A stretch of DNA of 64,000 nucleotides from an uncultured Pseudomonadota bacterium (GTDB taxonomy: Bacteria; Pseudomonadota; Gammaproteobacteria; Steroidobacterales; Steroidobacteraceae). The stretch covers positions 1 to 64,000 of the forward strand of contig CAILZL010000015.1 in the NCBI GenBank assembly GCA_903838705.1, read 5' to 3'. A program made the translations under genes and the position numbers. Below are positions 17,138-25,704 of the stretch, one piece after another (position 1 is the first letter of the stretch; each line of letters begins with the position of its first letter). Below the pieces are notes generated by a model that did no database searches, had not been told where the DNA came from, and worked only from the letters and a program-made list of their open reading frames with translations.

Positions 17138-18024
17138 GTTAGGCGTTTTTCATGCTCGACAACACACACCCTTGTTTTTCGCCACCCAAATCGAATTGCA
17201 CGCTTTGGCGCTACATGGACCTGACGAAGTTGCTCAGCCTGCTCGAAAACAGAAAGCTGTTCTTTCCAAGGGCTGATCAGTTTGAAGATCCCTACGAAGG
17301 AAGCTGGTCTAAAGCCGGTGTGGCGTTGATGCGTGATCCTGCAACAAACGGTGGCGCGCCTCCGGAGATGATTAATCAACTGCTTCAAGCGGCTGAAATG
17401 CAAAGGCGCCAGATATATATCAGCTGCTGGTTCATAAGTGAGCACGAGTCTGCCGCCATGTGGAAGCTGTACCTTCAAAGCCCGGAAGGAATTGCGATAC
17501 GTAGCGACCACGATGCACTCGTGAGCGCTCTGGAAGCATCGCCTCTAAGAGCGAGAACTTCATCTGTCACATATATCGACTACGACAGAACGCCAATTCC
17601 GTTCGGCAATTTGTTCTTCCCGTTTCTCCACAAGAGGCTCAGTTTTTCGCACGAGCACGAACTCAGGGCCGTTATCTGGTCGAAGGAAAATATAAATTTA
17701 TCTCAAGTATCTGACGACGCACTCTCGGTAACAGTGGATGTTGTGCCAGAAGACCTAATCAAAGCGGTTCACGTTTCACCTACGGCGCCGAGGTGGTTTG
17801 GTACGCTAGTTGAGCAACTGCTTACTCGCTATGGCTTGGCATGTCCTGTAGAAAGATCTGGGCTTTATGAGCGACCTTCATTCTAAAAATGGATTGCCAA
17901 TGCAAGTGCAACACCATAGGCCTAACCCCACGTTCAACCGGCCTTACTCCGGCGTAGCTGCGCTGGGTTTCATTTCATTCTCACCCAGCTCCGCCACTCT
18001 GTCGCAAGCCGGTTAACTATTACG
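17138..18024 (+). mobile_element. Single integron-type gene cassette carrying a DUF2971 gene
   Basis: The left boundary is the canonical core site GTTAGGC (17138-17144), 14 bases before the gene start. The right part is an attC-like site (17920-18030) beginning GCCTAAC, the exact reverse complement of that core. In the circularised form the two would make a perfect R''/R' pair. The right boundary reads GTTACCC, so the bases after G probably come from the target. This is the pattern expected for one cassette inserted at a secondary site. No integrase gene or further cassette is in the window. Confidence 0.7.
17152..17886 (+). CDS. DUF2971 family protein on an integron-type cassette
   Basis: A 244-residue soluble protein. 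It has LWRYMDLTKLLSLLENRKLFFPRADQFEDPYEG (residues 19-50) and CWFISEHESAAMWKLYL (92-108) followed by GIAIRSD. This arrangement is typical of DUF2971, a family of unknown function that is often found in accessory DNA. Codon use looks less biased than in the housekeeping neighbours. The gene begins 14 bases after a cassette core site and ends 33 bases before an attC-like site, so it is best explained as a cassette gene. It has no obvious Shine-Dalgarno sequence. A defence or toxin role is possible but not shown. Confidence 0.8.
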   Translation: MLDNTHPCFSPPKSNCTLWRYMDLTKLLSLLENRKLFFPRADQFEDPYEGSWSKAGVALMRDPATNGGAPPEMINQLLQAAEMQRRQIYISCWFISEHESAAMWKLYLQSPEGIAIRSDHDALVSALEASPLRARTSSVTYIDYDRTPIPFGNLFFPFLHKRLSFSHEHELRAVIWSKENINLSQVSDDALSVTVDVVPEDLIKAVHVSPTAPRWFGTLVEQLLTRYGLACPVERSGLYERPSF

Positions 18025-18030
18025 TTACCC
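17920..18030 (+). other. attC-like integron recombination site
   Basis: The site has R'' GCCTAAC (17920-17926), a five-base spacer and L'' GTTCAACCGGC. Its matching L' GCCGGTTAAC (18008-18017) lacks one base relative to L'', as expected for the extrahelical base of attC. The core GTTACCC (18024-18030) follows. The internal part also folds, e.g. GCTGGGT with ACCCAGC, and GGCG with CGCC. The length of 111 bases is within the attC range. Confidence 0.7.
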
Positions 18031-18065
18031 GCAATACACATCTTTGCTGCCACTCAACTGCGAAC

Positions 18066-18842
18066 TTACTTGATACCCCGCGCTTCGCAGATGACTTCAT
18101 AAGCAGCACGAATGTTGCGGGTCTTTTCCTGCGCTGCTTCCAGCATGGATTCGGGCAATCCTTTTGCAACCAGTTTATCGGGATGGTTCTGATTCATCAG
18201 GCGACGATAGGCCTTGGTGACTTCCGCATCGGTGGCGGAGCTGTTAACGCCGAGCACCTGATAGGCCTCGGACAGTGAGGATGCACTGCTGCGCTGCGGG
18301 CCGCTGCCGGTCTGGCCGTGCATGTGCAGCATGGATTCCAGTTGAGCAAACTGCTGGCTGGAAATACCCAGGGCATCACAGACACGAATGAGAATGGCGC
18401 GGCTGGCCGGATTAAGACCGGCACCGAACAATGAGGTTTGCAACTGTATCTGTACAAACATCAGGCGCAGATCGATTCGCCCTGCCAGTCCAGCCGACAA
18501 CTCGCGCAGGCACTGGTTCAGCGGGAAGTCGCTGGCCTTGCCCTGAGTAAACAATTCGATAGCTCGACGCACATCGGCTTCAGACAGACGGAATTGCGCC
18601 ATCACACGACGTGCCGCCATGATTTCCTGTTCAGAAACCCGCCCGTCGGCCTTGGCAATGTGCCCCATCAGCTGGAAGGTGGCGCGGAAAAACAGCGCCT
18701 GAATGGACTGCGCACTGCGACCGCCGCCCTGACTACGCTCCACATCAAACAGATGGCCGATGAAGGCACCGATCATTGCGCCGGCCAGTCCGCGCCCGAT
18801 CAGCAGACCCAGCACCGCGCCAATTACTTTTCCGTACCACAT
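18066..18842 (-). CDS. djlA: Co-chaperone DjlA
   Basis: A 258-residue DjlA. It has an N-terminal membrane segment rich in glycine ([24 protein letters not shown]), a central TerB-like helical domain (about 50-180) and a C-terminal J domain with HPD near 220-222. The family is anchored in the inner membrane and stimulates DnaK. Length and domain order are as in E. coli DjlA (271). Divergent from purC. Confidence 0.92.
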   Translation of the reverse strand: MWYGKVIGAVLGLLIGRGLAGAMIGAFIGHLFDVERSQGGGRSAQSIQALFFRATFQLMGHIAKADGRVSEQEIMAARRVMAQFRLSEADVRRAIELFTQGKASDFPLNQCLRELSAGLAGRIDLRLMFVQIQLQTSLFGAGLNPASRAILIRVCDALGISSQQFAQLESMLHMHGQTGSGPQRSSASSLSEAYQVLGVNSSATDAEVTKAYRRLMNQNHPDKLVAKGLPESMLEAAQEKTRNIRAAYEVICEARGIK

Positions 18843-18934
18843 CGAACGTTAATACCTCATTACAGACTTGCCTTGTACAGCAGTGCTCGGCACTGCCAGA
18901 ATTGCGCCTTTCTCAAACTGATCGACCTATCTCC

Positions 18935-19840
18935 ATGCCAAACCTGCTGCCCGTCTCGCCACCCATGCGCGAATCAAACCTCAAGAGCCTGACGCGTCTG
19001 CATCAGGGCAAGGTGCGCGACCTGTACGCAGTGGATGAGAACGCCATGCTGATCGTCACCACCGACCGCCTGAGCGCATTCGATGTAATTCTGCCTGATC
19101 CGATTCCGGGCAAGGGCCGGGCACTGACCGAAATATCGAAGTTCTGGTTTGCGCAGACTGCACACATTGTGCCTAATCATCTGACGAATCGCGATCTGAG
19201 TGAGATTATCAGCGACCCGGCTGAGCGGGCATTGATTGCCGACCGCAGTCTGATCGTGCGCAGACTCAAGGCACTGCCGATTGAAGCCGTGGTGCGCGGC
19301 TATCTGATCGGTTCAGGCTGGAAGGATTACCAGCAGACCGGCAGCGTATGCGGCATTCAGCTGCCGGCTGGTTTGCGACAGGCGGATAAATTGCCCGCCC
19401 CCATTTTCACGCCAACCACCAAGGCACCGGTCGGCACACATGATGAGAACATCAACTTCGATCAGGTGGTACAGACCGTTGGTGCAGAACTGGCCGGGCA
19501 GATACGCAGCACCGCCATTGCGCTGTACGAATTTGCTGCTGCCTATGCACTTGAACGCGGCATCATCATTGCTGATACCAAGTTTGAATTCGGTGTTGAT
19601 GCAGCAGGCAGGCTGGTGCTGATTGATGAGGCGCTGACACCTGACTCTTCACGCTTCTGGCCGGTAGATACCTATCAACCGGGCAGCAGTCCACCGAGCT
19701 TTGACAAGCAATTCGTGCGTGATTATCTGGAAACGCTGGACTGGAACAAGCGTGCGCCCGGCCCGAAACTTCCTGCTGAAATACTGCAACGCACCAGCGA
19801 AAAATATCAGGAAGCGCTGCGACGGCTGATGCCCGCCTGA
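18935..19840 (+). CDS. purC: Phosphoribosylaminoimidazole-succinocarboxamide synthase
   Basis: SAICAR synthetase of the roughly 300-residue type found in many proteobacteria and yeast. Motifs are [11 protein letters not shown] at the N-terminus, [62 protein letters not shown] and [11 protein letters not shown]. It ligates aspartate to CAIR with ATP in purine synthesis. The start is uncertain: ATG 18935 gives [19 protein letters not shown] 18965 gives MRESNL, and neither has a clear ribosome binding site. A kinase gene follows by six bases. Confidence 0.93.
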   Translation: MPNLLPVSPPMRESNLKSLTRLHQGKVRDLYAVDENAMLIVTTDRLSAFDVILPDPIPGKGRALTEISKFWFAQTAHIVPNHLTNRDLSEIISDPAERALIADRSLIVRRLKALPIEAVVRGYLIGSGWKDYQQTGSVCGIQLPAGLRQADKLPAPIFTPTTKAPVGTHDENINFDQVVQTVGAELAGQIRSTAIALYEFAAAYALERGIIIADTKFEFGVDAAGRLVLIDEALTPDSSRFWPVDTYQPGSSPPSFDKQFVRDYLETLDWNKRAPGPKLPAEILQRTSEKYQEALRRLMPA

Positions 19841-19846
19841 GCGCAT

Positions 19847-20554
19847 ATGCAAACTGCCGCCAAGCCGCCTGTACAGATTCAGCACATGCCGGCTTCGCTT
19901 GCGCATGCAATCGGACATGACCTGCGTGCACCAGTGCGTGCGATTTGCAGCTTTGCTGATGCCTTGCAGCAACATGCAGCGGGCAAACTGGATGCAGATG
20001 CAGAACATTACCTGCAACGCATCAACTCATCTGCTCAACGTCTGAATACCATGCTGGAAGGACTGGCCAGACTGCTGCAACTGGCACAGACGCAGTTGCA
20101 GGTAATGCCTGTTGATATCACCGCCCTGTGCCGCTCTCTGCTCGAAGAACTGAAAGTACGGTATTCACACTGGCCTGCACAGATCAGCATTGCACCGGGT
20201 TTACATGCAGCAGCTGACCCCGCACTGTTGCGCATGGCACTGCATGAATTGCTCGACAACGCGTGGAAGTATTCAAGCGGCAATGGTGCTGCGCTGATCG
20301 AGGTCAGCGGGGTGCAGCACAATGATCAACTGCAACTGTGCATCAAGGACAACGGGCTGGGCTTCGATCTTCAATATGCAACGCATCTGTTTGCGCCCTT
20401 CCAGCATCAGCATGCGACCAGCGCACTGGATGGCCCCGGGCTGGGACTGGCGCGGGTACAGCAGATCATCCACCTGCATGGCGGACAGGTATGGGCAGAA
20501 GCCCGCCCGCAGCAAGGCGCGGCGTTTTACTGCACACTCCCACTGACGGCTTAA
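19847..20554 (+). CDS. Sensor-less histidine kinase
   Basis: A 235-residue protein with only the transmitter of a histidine kinase. The HisKA H-box IGHDLRAPVRA has the phospho-acceptor His at 24; the HATPase domain has HELLDNAW (N138), DNGLGF (168-173), FAPFQ and GPGLGL (196-201). No sensor, transmembrane or receiver domain is present. The phytochrome-like kinases often have this HDLRAPVRAI type of H-box. The gene begins six bases after purC, so it is probably co-transcribed. Partner regulator and input are unknown; the input may come through a protein partner. Confidence 0.85.
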   Translation: MQTAAKPPVQIQHMPASLAHAIGHDLRAPVRAICSFADALQQHAAGKLDADAEHYLQRINSSAQRLNTMLEGLARLLQLAQTQLQVMPVDITALCRSLLEELKVRYSHWPAQISIAPGLHAAADPALLRMALHELLDNAWKYSSGNGAALIEVSGVQHNDQLQLCIKDNGLGFDLQYATHLFAPFQHQHATSALDGPGLGLARVQQIIHLHGGQVWAEARPQQGAAFYCTLPLTA

Positions 20555-20578
20555 ACGAACCCATTACCTGACACAGAC

Positions 20579-21883
20579 ATGCTGTATCCCCTATCCAGTC
20601 GACTCCAGTCATGGTTGTTTGAGACACGCGCCAGCAGCGTGGGCAGAAGCATGCAGCCGTTGCTGAAATTCCTGCGCTACCCTTATGCGTTGTTGCGCGA
20701 CATCGCGCATGGCGAACTGACGCTGCGCGCCATGAGTCTGGTGTATTCCACTCTGCTGTCGCTTGCCCCGTTTCTTGCGCTGGCATTTTCGGTGCTGAAA
20801 GGTCTGGGCTATGACCAGGATCTGGAAGTGGTGCTGTATCAGTTCCTTGAACCGATCGGCAGCAAGGCCACCGAACTGACCGCGCGCATCATGGGCTTTG
20901 TTAACAGCGTGCGCGGCGGCGTACTGGGGCCCATCAGTCTGGCGTTCCTGATTTATACCGTCATTTCCACCATCCAGAAAGTTGAGGAGTGTTTCAATTT
21001 CATCTGGCAGGTGGAAAAGCCGCGCAGCTGGTCACGGCGCTTCAGTGAATATCTGAGTGTGATGGTGATCGGTCCGGTATTTATTGTTGCTCTGGTGGCG
21101 CTGCTGAATTCCGATCCGGTAACCAACCTCAGTCATCTGTCGCCAGTGGCGTGGCTGCTGGTGCACACACGACAACTCGGTACGCTGCTGATGGTCAGCA
21201 TGGTCATGACCTTTCTGTACCGTTTTATTCCGAACACACACGTGCGTTTCGGGGCGGCGCTGGTGGGCGGAGTCTGCGCAGGCACAGCATGGACAGCAGG
21301 TGGATTCTTTTTTACCCGGTTTGTTGCCAGCTCAACCCAGACTGCACTGATTTATGCGGGCTTTGCGATTGTCATTCTGGCGCTGATCTGGATCTATGTT
21401 TCGTGGATGATTCTGCTGCTGGGCGCACAGATCGCTTTCTACGTGCAGCATCCGCAATCATTACGCGCCGGACATCGTGACGTTCATCTGGGCGCGGCAC
21501 TGTGTGAACGTCTGGGCTTGACGGTGATGTATCTGGTTGCGCGTGACTATCAGCAGGGCACACCACACTGGACACTGAATGATCTGTCGGAACGGTTCAA
21601 TGTACCGGCCTCTGCGCTGAAGCCGGTGATTCAGTCGCTTGAATCAAACAAACTGCTGGTGACCACCGATGATGAACAGTACCTGCCCGGGCGCGATCCC
21701 GGCACCATATTATTGACCGAGATTTTCGATGCGCTGCGTCAGGAGGCTTATCTGCCCGATGCGCCTGATTCAAGCAACGAGACCGTTCCGGATGCCGTAA
21801 TCAGAACCGCAGCAGAAGCCTTTAATCGCAGCACTGGAAACCGCACTCTGGCAGAGATGCTGGTGAGTGAAGCGCAGCAGTGA
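20579..21883 (+). CDS. yihY: YihY/UPF0761 family inner-membrane protein with winged-helix tail
   Basis: A 434-residue protein. Residues about 20-300 hold the YihY/virulence BrkB domain with six membrane segments, including LRAMSLVYSTLLSLAPFLALAFS, the family-typical TIQKVEECFNFIWQV, and IYVSWMILLLGAQIAFYVQHP. The remaining 130 residues form a soluble region with LNDLSERFNVPASALKPVIQSLESNKLL, which reads like a winged helix. This long form is known in several gammaproteobacteria, while E. coli YihY is about 290 residues. Function is unknown; despite old RNase BN labels it is not a nuclease. Confidence 0.88.
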   Translation: MLYPLSSRLQSWLFETRASSVGRSMQPLLKFLRYPYALLRDIAHGELTLRAMSLVYSTLLSLAPFLALAFSVLKGLGYDQDLEVVLYQFLEPIGSKATELTARIMGFVNSVRGGVLGPISLAFLIYTVISTIQKVEECFNFIWQVEKPRSWSRRFSEYLSVMVIGPVFIVALVALLNSDPVTNLSHLSPVAWLLVHTRQLGTLLMVSMVMTFLYRFIPNTHVRFGAALVGGVCAGTAWTAGGFFFTRFVASSTQTALIYAGFAIVILALIWIYVSWMILLLGAQIAFYVQHPQSLRAGHRDVHLGAALCERLGLTVMYLVARDYQQGTPHWTLNDLSERFNVPASALKPVIQSLESNKLLVTTDDEQYLPGRDPGTILLTEIFDALRQEAYLPDAPDSSNETVPDAVIRTAAEAFNRSTGNRTLAEMLVSEAQQ

Positions 21884-21932
21884 ATCGCATGAGCAGCCAC
21901 TGAATAACCATCGCCGGCTTTTCCGATATAAC

Positions 21933-23282
21933 TTAGCCGCCAGCTACTGTCATCGACTCCAGCAGAATTGAGCCGGTGCGTATCCCGCCCCGAACATCCA
22001 CATCGCTGCCAACCGCAACCATGTTGTGGAACATATCCTTCAGATTACCGGCTATGGTGATCTCGTGTACGGGATAGGCCATCTGTCCATTCTCAACCCA
22101 CACACCAGCCGCGCCACGTGAGTAATCACCTGTCACTCCGTTTACGCCGCTGCCCATCAACTCAGTAACGATCAGACCGCGATTCATCATTTTCAGCAAG
22201 GCATTGAAATCGTGCTCGCCAGTAACTGAGCCGGGCTGCACCAGCAGATTGTGTACACCACCGGCATTGCCCGTAGTTTTCAGGCCCAGCTTGCGTGCCG
22301 AGTAAGTGCTGAGCACATAGCCCGTCACCACACCCTGATCCACCAGTTGCCGGTCACGGGTTGCCACTCCCTCTGAATCAAACGGCGCACTGCCCAGCGC
22401 CTTCATCAGATGGGGTCGTTCCATGCAGTTGAACCACGATGGAAATACTTGCTTGCCCGCGACATCCAGCAGAAAAGATGCACGCCGGTACTGACTGCCA
22501 CCCCGTATCGCACCCAGAAAACTGCCGATCAAGCCGCGCGCAAGTTCCGGCACAAACAGGACAGGCACCACACGCGTAGAAAGTTGCTGAGCACCAAGGC
22601 GCTCCAGGGTGCGCCGTGCCGCCGTGGCACCGATGCTGGCGGCACTCTCAAGATCACGGTAATCACGGACCGAGCTGTACCAGTAGTCGCGCTGCATTTC
22701 GCCGTTCTGCTGTCCGATCACGGCGCAACTGAGACTGTGCATGGTGCTGGCATATCCCGCCACAAAGCCAAGGCTGTTGCCGAATACGCGCAAGCCCTGA
22801 TGACTGGACAGAGTCGCACCTTCGGAGTTGCTGATACGTGGATCAAACTCCAGTGCCGCTGCTTCGCAGCTGATGGCGAGATCGCGTGCTGCATCCGGCT
22901 CGATTGCCCAGGGATGATTCAGATCCAGATCGGGAATGTCGCGGGCCAGCATGTCGGCATCAGGAAGACCGGCACAGGGATCTTCAGCAGTGAAGCCGGC
23001 GATGCTGAAAGCCTTTGCCACCGTCTCACGAATCGCCTGTGCGCTCAGATCGGCAGTGCTGGCCGAGCCCTTGCACTTGCCGCGATACAGCGTCACGCCC
23101 ATGCCGCGATCCCGGTGATATTCCAGTGTTTCCACATCCCGCATGCGGGCCGTTACCGACAGGCCGGTATCGGTGCTGACTCCGACTTCGGCTTCGCTGG
23201 CGCCGAGCCTGCCCGCTTCCGCCAGTGCCAGTTCGACACAGGATTGCAGATCAGCTTGAGTCATCGTGCGCGAAGTGGCCAT
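21933..23282 (-). CDS. pmbA: TldE/PmbA metalloprotease-like subunit
   Basis: A 449-residue PmbA (TldE). It contains the family pattern GASEAEVGVSTDTGLSVTAR near the start, YHRDRGMGVTLYRGKCKGSAS, and the C-terminal NAGGVHNLLVQPG and MGSGVNGVTGDYSRGAAGVWVENG. PmbA lacks the HExxxH motif and pairs with TldD, which is encoded at 27310. The pair degrades small peptides such as antitoxins and matures microcins. Divergent from darP, the usual neighbour. Confidence 0.93.
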   Translation of the reverse strand: MATSRTMTQADLQSCVELALAEAGRLGASEAEVGVSTDTGLSVTARMRDVETLEYHRDRGMGVTLYRGKCKGSASTADLSAQAIRETVAKAFSIAGFTAEDPCAGLPDADMLARDIPDLDLNHPWAIEPDAARDLAISCEAAALEFDPRISNSEGATLSSHQGLRVFGNSLGFVAGYASTMHSLSCAVIGQQNGEMQRDYWYSSVRDYRDLESAASIGATAARRTLERLGAQQLSTRVVPVLFVPELARGLIGSFLGAIRGGSQYRRASFLLDVAGKQVFPSWFNCMERPHLMKALGSAPFDSEGVATRDRQLVDQGVVTGYVLSTYSARKLGLKTTGNAGGVHNLLVQPGSVTGEHDFNALLKMMNRGLIVTELMGSGVNGVTGDYSRGAAGVWVENGQMAYPVHEITIAGNLKDMFHNMVAVGSDVDVRGGIRTGSILLESMTVAGG

Positions 23283-23351
23283 AGGATTCCGTCAATATTG
23301 CGGCAGAAAATTAGGCTGAGTTTACCAGCCGCATGACGCTCCGGTGTTAGC

Positions 23352-23888
23352 ATGTGCGCCATGAAGAAATCCTACGATACCTACAACCTGGACGATGATG
23401 ATCAGGATGACGGCCCCAGCAAGAGCCTGCTGAAACGGCAGAGCACTGAATTGCAGCAGCTGGGCGAATCACTGATTGAGCTGGCGCCACAGGAACTGGA
23501 TGAGTTACAGCTCCCGGAAAAGCTGCGCGATGCCATTGATGTGGCCAAACGCATTACCGCGCATGGCGGTCTGTATCGGCAAAAACAATTCATCGGCAAA
23601 CTCATGCGCAAGATTGACGTTGAGCCGATTCGTGCCGCTCTGGAAGCCAGACGGCAGCTGCACCGCACGGAAGTACTGCGGTTACGGCGCGTCGAACAAT
23701 GGCGCGACCGGCTGCTGGACGGAGATGCAGCCTCTCTGGTAGCGCTGCTGGAAGAATATCCCGCTGCCGACCGCAGCCAGCTGGAACGATTGATCGCCCG
23801 GGCACTTCATGAACGGCAGCGCAAACAGCCACCTGCCGCTGCTCGCGAGTTATTCAGTGTATTGCGGGCGGTAATGGAACCGGCCTAG
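23352..23888 (+). CDS. darP: Ribosome-associated protein DarP (YjgA)
   Basis: A 178-residue helical, charged protein of the YjgA/DUF615 family. It has PSKSLLKRQSTELQQLGESLIELAPQELDELQLPEKLRDAIDVAKRI and RQKQFIGKLMRKIDVEPIR, both family-typical. In E. coli it helps 50S subunit assembly. Start may be ATG 23352 or ATG 23361 (MKKSYDTY); the second resembles homologues better. Divergent from pmbA, as in E. coli. Confidence 0.92.
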   Translation: MCAMKKSYDTYNLDDDDQDDGPSKSLLKRQSTELQQLGESLIELAPQELDELQLPEKLRDAIDVAKRITAHGGLYRQKQFIGKLMRKIDVEPIRAALEARRQLHRTEVLRLRRVEQWRDRLLDGDAASLVALLEEYPAADRSQLERLIARALHERQRKQPPAAARELFSVLRAVMEPA

Positions 23889-23971
23889 CCTCATACCCGT
23901 TGGATAGCCCGAACGCGGACAGAATCCAACATTCTGGGCGATTCAGCCCATACTGCTGCTAAAATTCATCA

Positions 23972-24478
23972 ATGAATACACCACTTGTTGGCATCATCAT
24001 GGGTTCCAGTTCCGACTGGGAGACAATGCAACCCGCTGCAGACACCCTCACCCAGCTGGGTGTAGCGCATGAAGTAAAGGTCGTCTCGGCACATCGCACC
24101 CCTGATCTGCTGTTTGAATATGCAGCCACTGCGCGTGCGCGCGGAATTGAAATCATCATTGCCGGTGCCGGAGGTGCAGCACATCTGCCCGGCATGTGTG
24201 CTGCCAAAACCACATTGCCCGTACTGGGTGTACCTGTTCAGTCCAAGGCACTGAACGGCATGGATTCCCTGCTCTCGATTGCACAGATGCCCGCCGGAAT
24301 CCCGGTGGGCACGCTTGCGATTGGCAAGGCCGGCGCGACCAATGCCGCATTGCTGGCTGCGGCCATGCTGGGTAACAAATACCCTGAAGTACATGCTGCT
24401 GTTGCCGCTTTCCGGAGCGCACAAACTGACAAGGTACTGGCCCAACCCGATCCGCGTACCAGCGCGCAGAGGAAGTGA
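23972..24478 (+). CDS. purE: N5-carboxyaminoimidazole ribonucleotide mutase
   Basis: A 168-residue class I PurE with [28 protein letters not shown] holding the catalytic His, [26 protein letters not shown] and the C-terminal [11 protein letters not shown]. It converts N5-CAIR to CAIR in purine synthesis. The stop is eight bases before purK, so the pair is co-transcribed. Confidence 0.96.
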   Translation: MNTPLVGIIMGSSSDWETMQPAADTLTQLGVAHEVKVVSAHRTPDLLFEYAATARARGIEIIIAGAGGAAHLPGMCAAKTTLPVLGVPVQSKALNGMDSLLSIAQMPAGIPVGTLAIGKAGATNAALLAAAMLGNKYPEVHAAVAAFRSAQTDKVLAQPDPRTSAQRK

Positions 24479-24485
24479 TCCGTAC

Positions 24486-25583
24486 ATGAGAATTGGCATC
24501 ATTGGCGCAGGCCAGCTGGGACGCATGCTGGCGCTGGCAGGCTATCCGCTGGGTTTACGCTTTACCTTCCTCGACCCTAATCCTGATGCGTGTGGTGCTC
24601 AGGTAGGTGAATGCATTGTCGGTGCCTATGACGACCCGGCTAAATTGCGTGAGCTGGCTGACAACGTAGATGTACTCAGCTTTGAATTTGAGAATGTGCC
24701 GGTCGAAACGTTGACTGCAATTACCAGACGCCGGCCCATGTATCCTCCGGTTACAGCACTCGCCGCCTCACAGGATCGGCTCACTGAAAAAACTCTGTTT
24801 CGCAAGCTGGGCATTCCAACACCCGACTTTCATGCAGTAGACAGTCTTGAAGATCTGCAAGCGGCGGTCGCTGAACTGGGCGCACCGGGCATCCTGAAAA
24901 CACGGCGACTGGGCTATGACGGTCGCGGCCAGTATCGAATCCGCACTGTGAGCGACGTGATCCCAGCCTGGCAACAACTGGGCGGCGTGCCACTGATTTA
25001 TGAAGCCTTTGTGCCTTTTACACGTGAAGTTTCGATCATTGGTGCCCGCAGCAGCAAGGGCGAGACTGCCATCTATCCACTTACTGAAAACACACACCAG
25101 AACGGTGTGCTGCATCTCTCCAAGGCACCTTACAAGAATGCAAAACTGCAAACCCAGGCTGAAAAATACCTGAAGAAACTATTCAGGCATTTTGACTATG
25201 CAGGTGTACTGACCATTGAATTTTTCGTTCTGCGCGGCCAGCTGATCGCCAATGAAATGGCTCCACGCGTTCACAACTCGGGACACTGGACTATTGAAGG
25301 CGCAGAAACCAGTCAGTTCGAGAATCATGTGCGTGCCATTTGTGGCCTGCCACTGGGCAGCACGGCTGTTCGCGGCCATGCAGCAATGCTGAACTTCGTG
25401 GGTCAGATTCCAGAACAGGCAGCGGCCCTCAAGCAAACGGGGTTACACCTCCACCATTACGGCAAGGAAGCACGTCCGGGCCGCAAGCTCGGACATGCCA
25501 CTATCGTTGCAGACACAATCCAGACCCGGGATCGGTCGGTGAAAAAAATGCTGACGCTGCTGACAAAGGCCAGGAGCAGATGA
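24486..25583 (+). CDS. purK: 5-(carboxyamino)imidazole ribonucleotide synthase
   Basis: A 365-residue ATP-grasp enzyme. It begins MRIGIIGAGQLGRMLALAGYPLG and has KTRRLGYDGRGQYRI, PFTREVSIIGARS, YPLTENTHQNGVLH and the metal site FFVLRGQLIANEMAPRVHNSGHWT. It makes N5-CAIR from AIR, ATP and bicarbonate, the substrate of PurE. I place the start at ATG 24486 where the Rossmann motif begins; a longer frame runs through purE and is rejected. Confidence 0.96.
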   Translation: MRIGIIGAGQLGRMLALAGYPLGLRFTFLDPNPDACGAQVGECIVGAYDDPAKLRELADNVDVLSFEFENVPVETLTAITRRRPMYPPVTALAASQDRLTEKTLFRKLGIPTPDFHAVDSLEDLQAAVAELGAPGILKTRRLGYDGRGQYRIRTVSDVIPAWQQLGGVPLIYEAFVPFTREVSIIGARSSKGETAIYPLTENTHQNGVLHLSKAPYKNAKLQTQAEKYLKKLFRHFDYAGVLTIEFFVLRGQLIANEMAPRVHNSGHWTIEGAETSQFENHVRAICGLPLGSTAVRGHAAMLNFVGQIPEQAAALKQTGLHLHHYGKEARPGRKLGHATIVADTIQTRDRSVKKMLTLLTKARSR

Positions 25584-25704
25584 ATCCTGTCTGACCAGTG
25601 AACCGCTTCACGTAGTAGAGTCAGGAAAGTTCGCTTGTTGGCGTTCAGAGATTAGACTACGGTTCTGCACTGGATTGCCGGAATAACGGGATTCGCCATT
25701 CACT

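Noticed and set aside
17034-17144. A second attC just left of the DUF2971 cassette (CACTAAC ... GTTAGGC)
   Set aside because: The left arm is not a consensus R'' and the L arms pair poorly. AT-rich sequence makes the apparent pairing weak; only the GTTAGGC core is kept.
22410-23336. A 308-codon plus-strand frame
   Set aside because: It lies entirely opposite pmbA, which has clear family motifs, and its own translation looks like an antisense shadow.
23899-23930. Inverted repeat GTTGGAT ... ATCCAAC before purE
   Set aside because: Seven-base arms with a long loop and no T run; no known purine operator matches, so it is not listed as regulatory.
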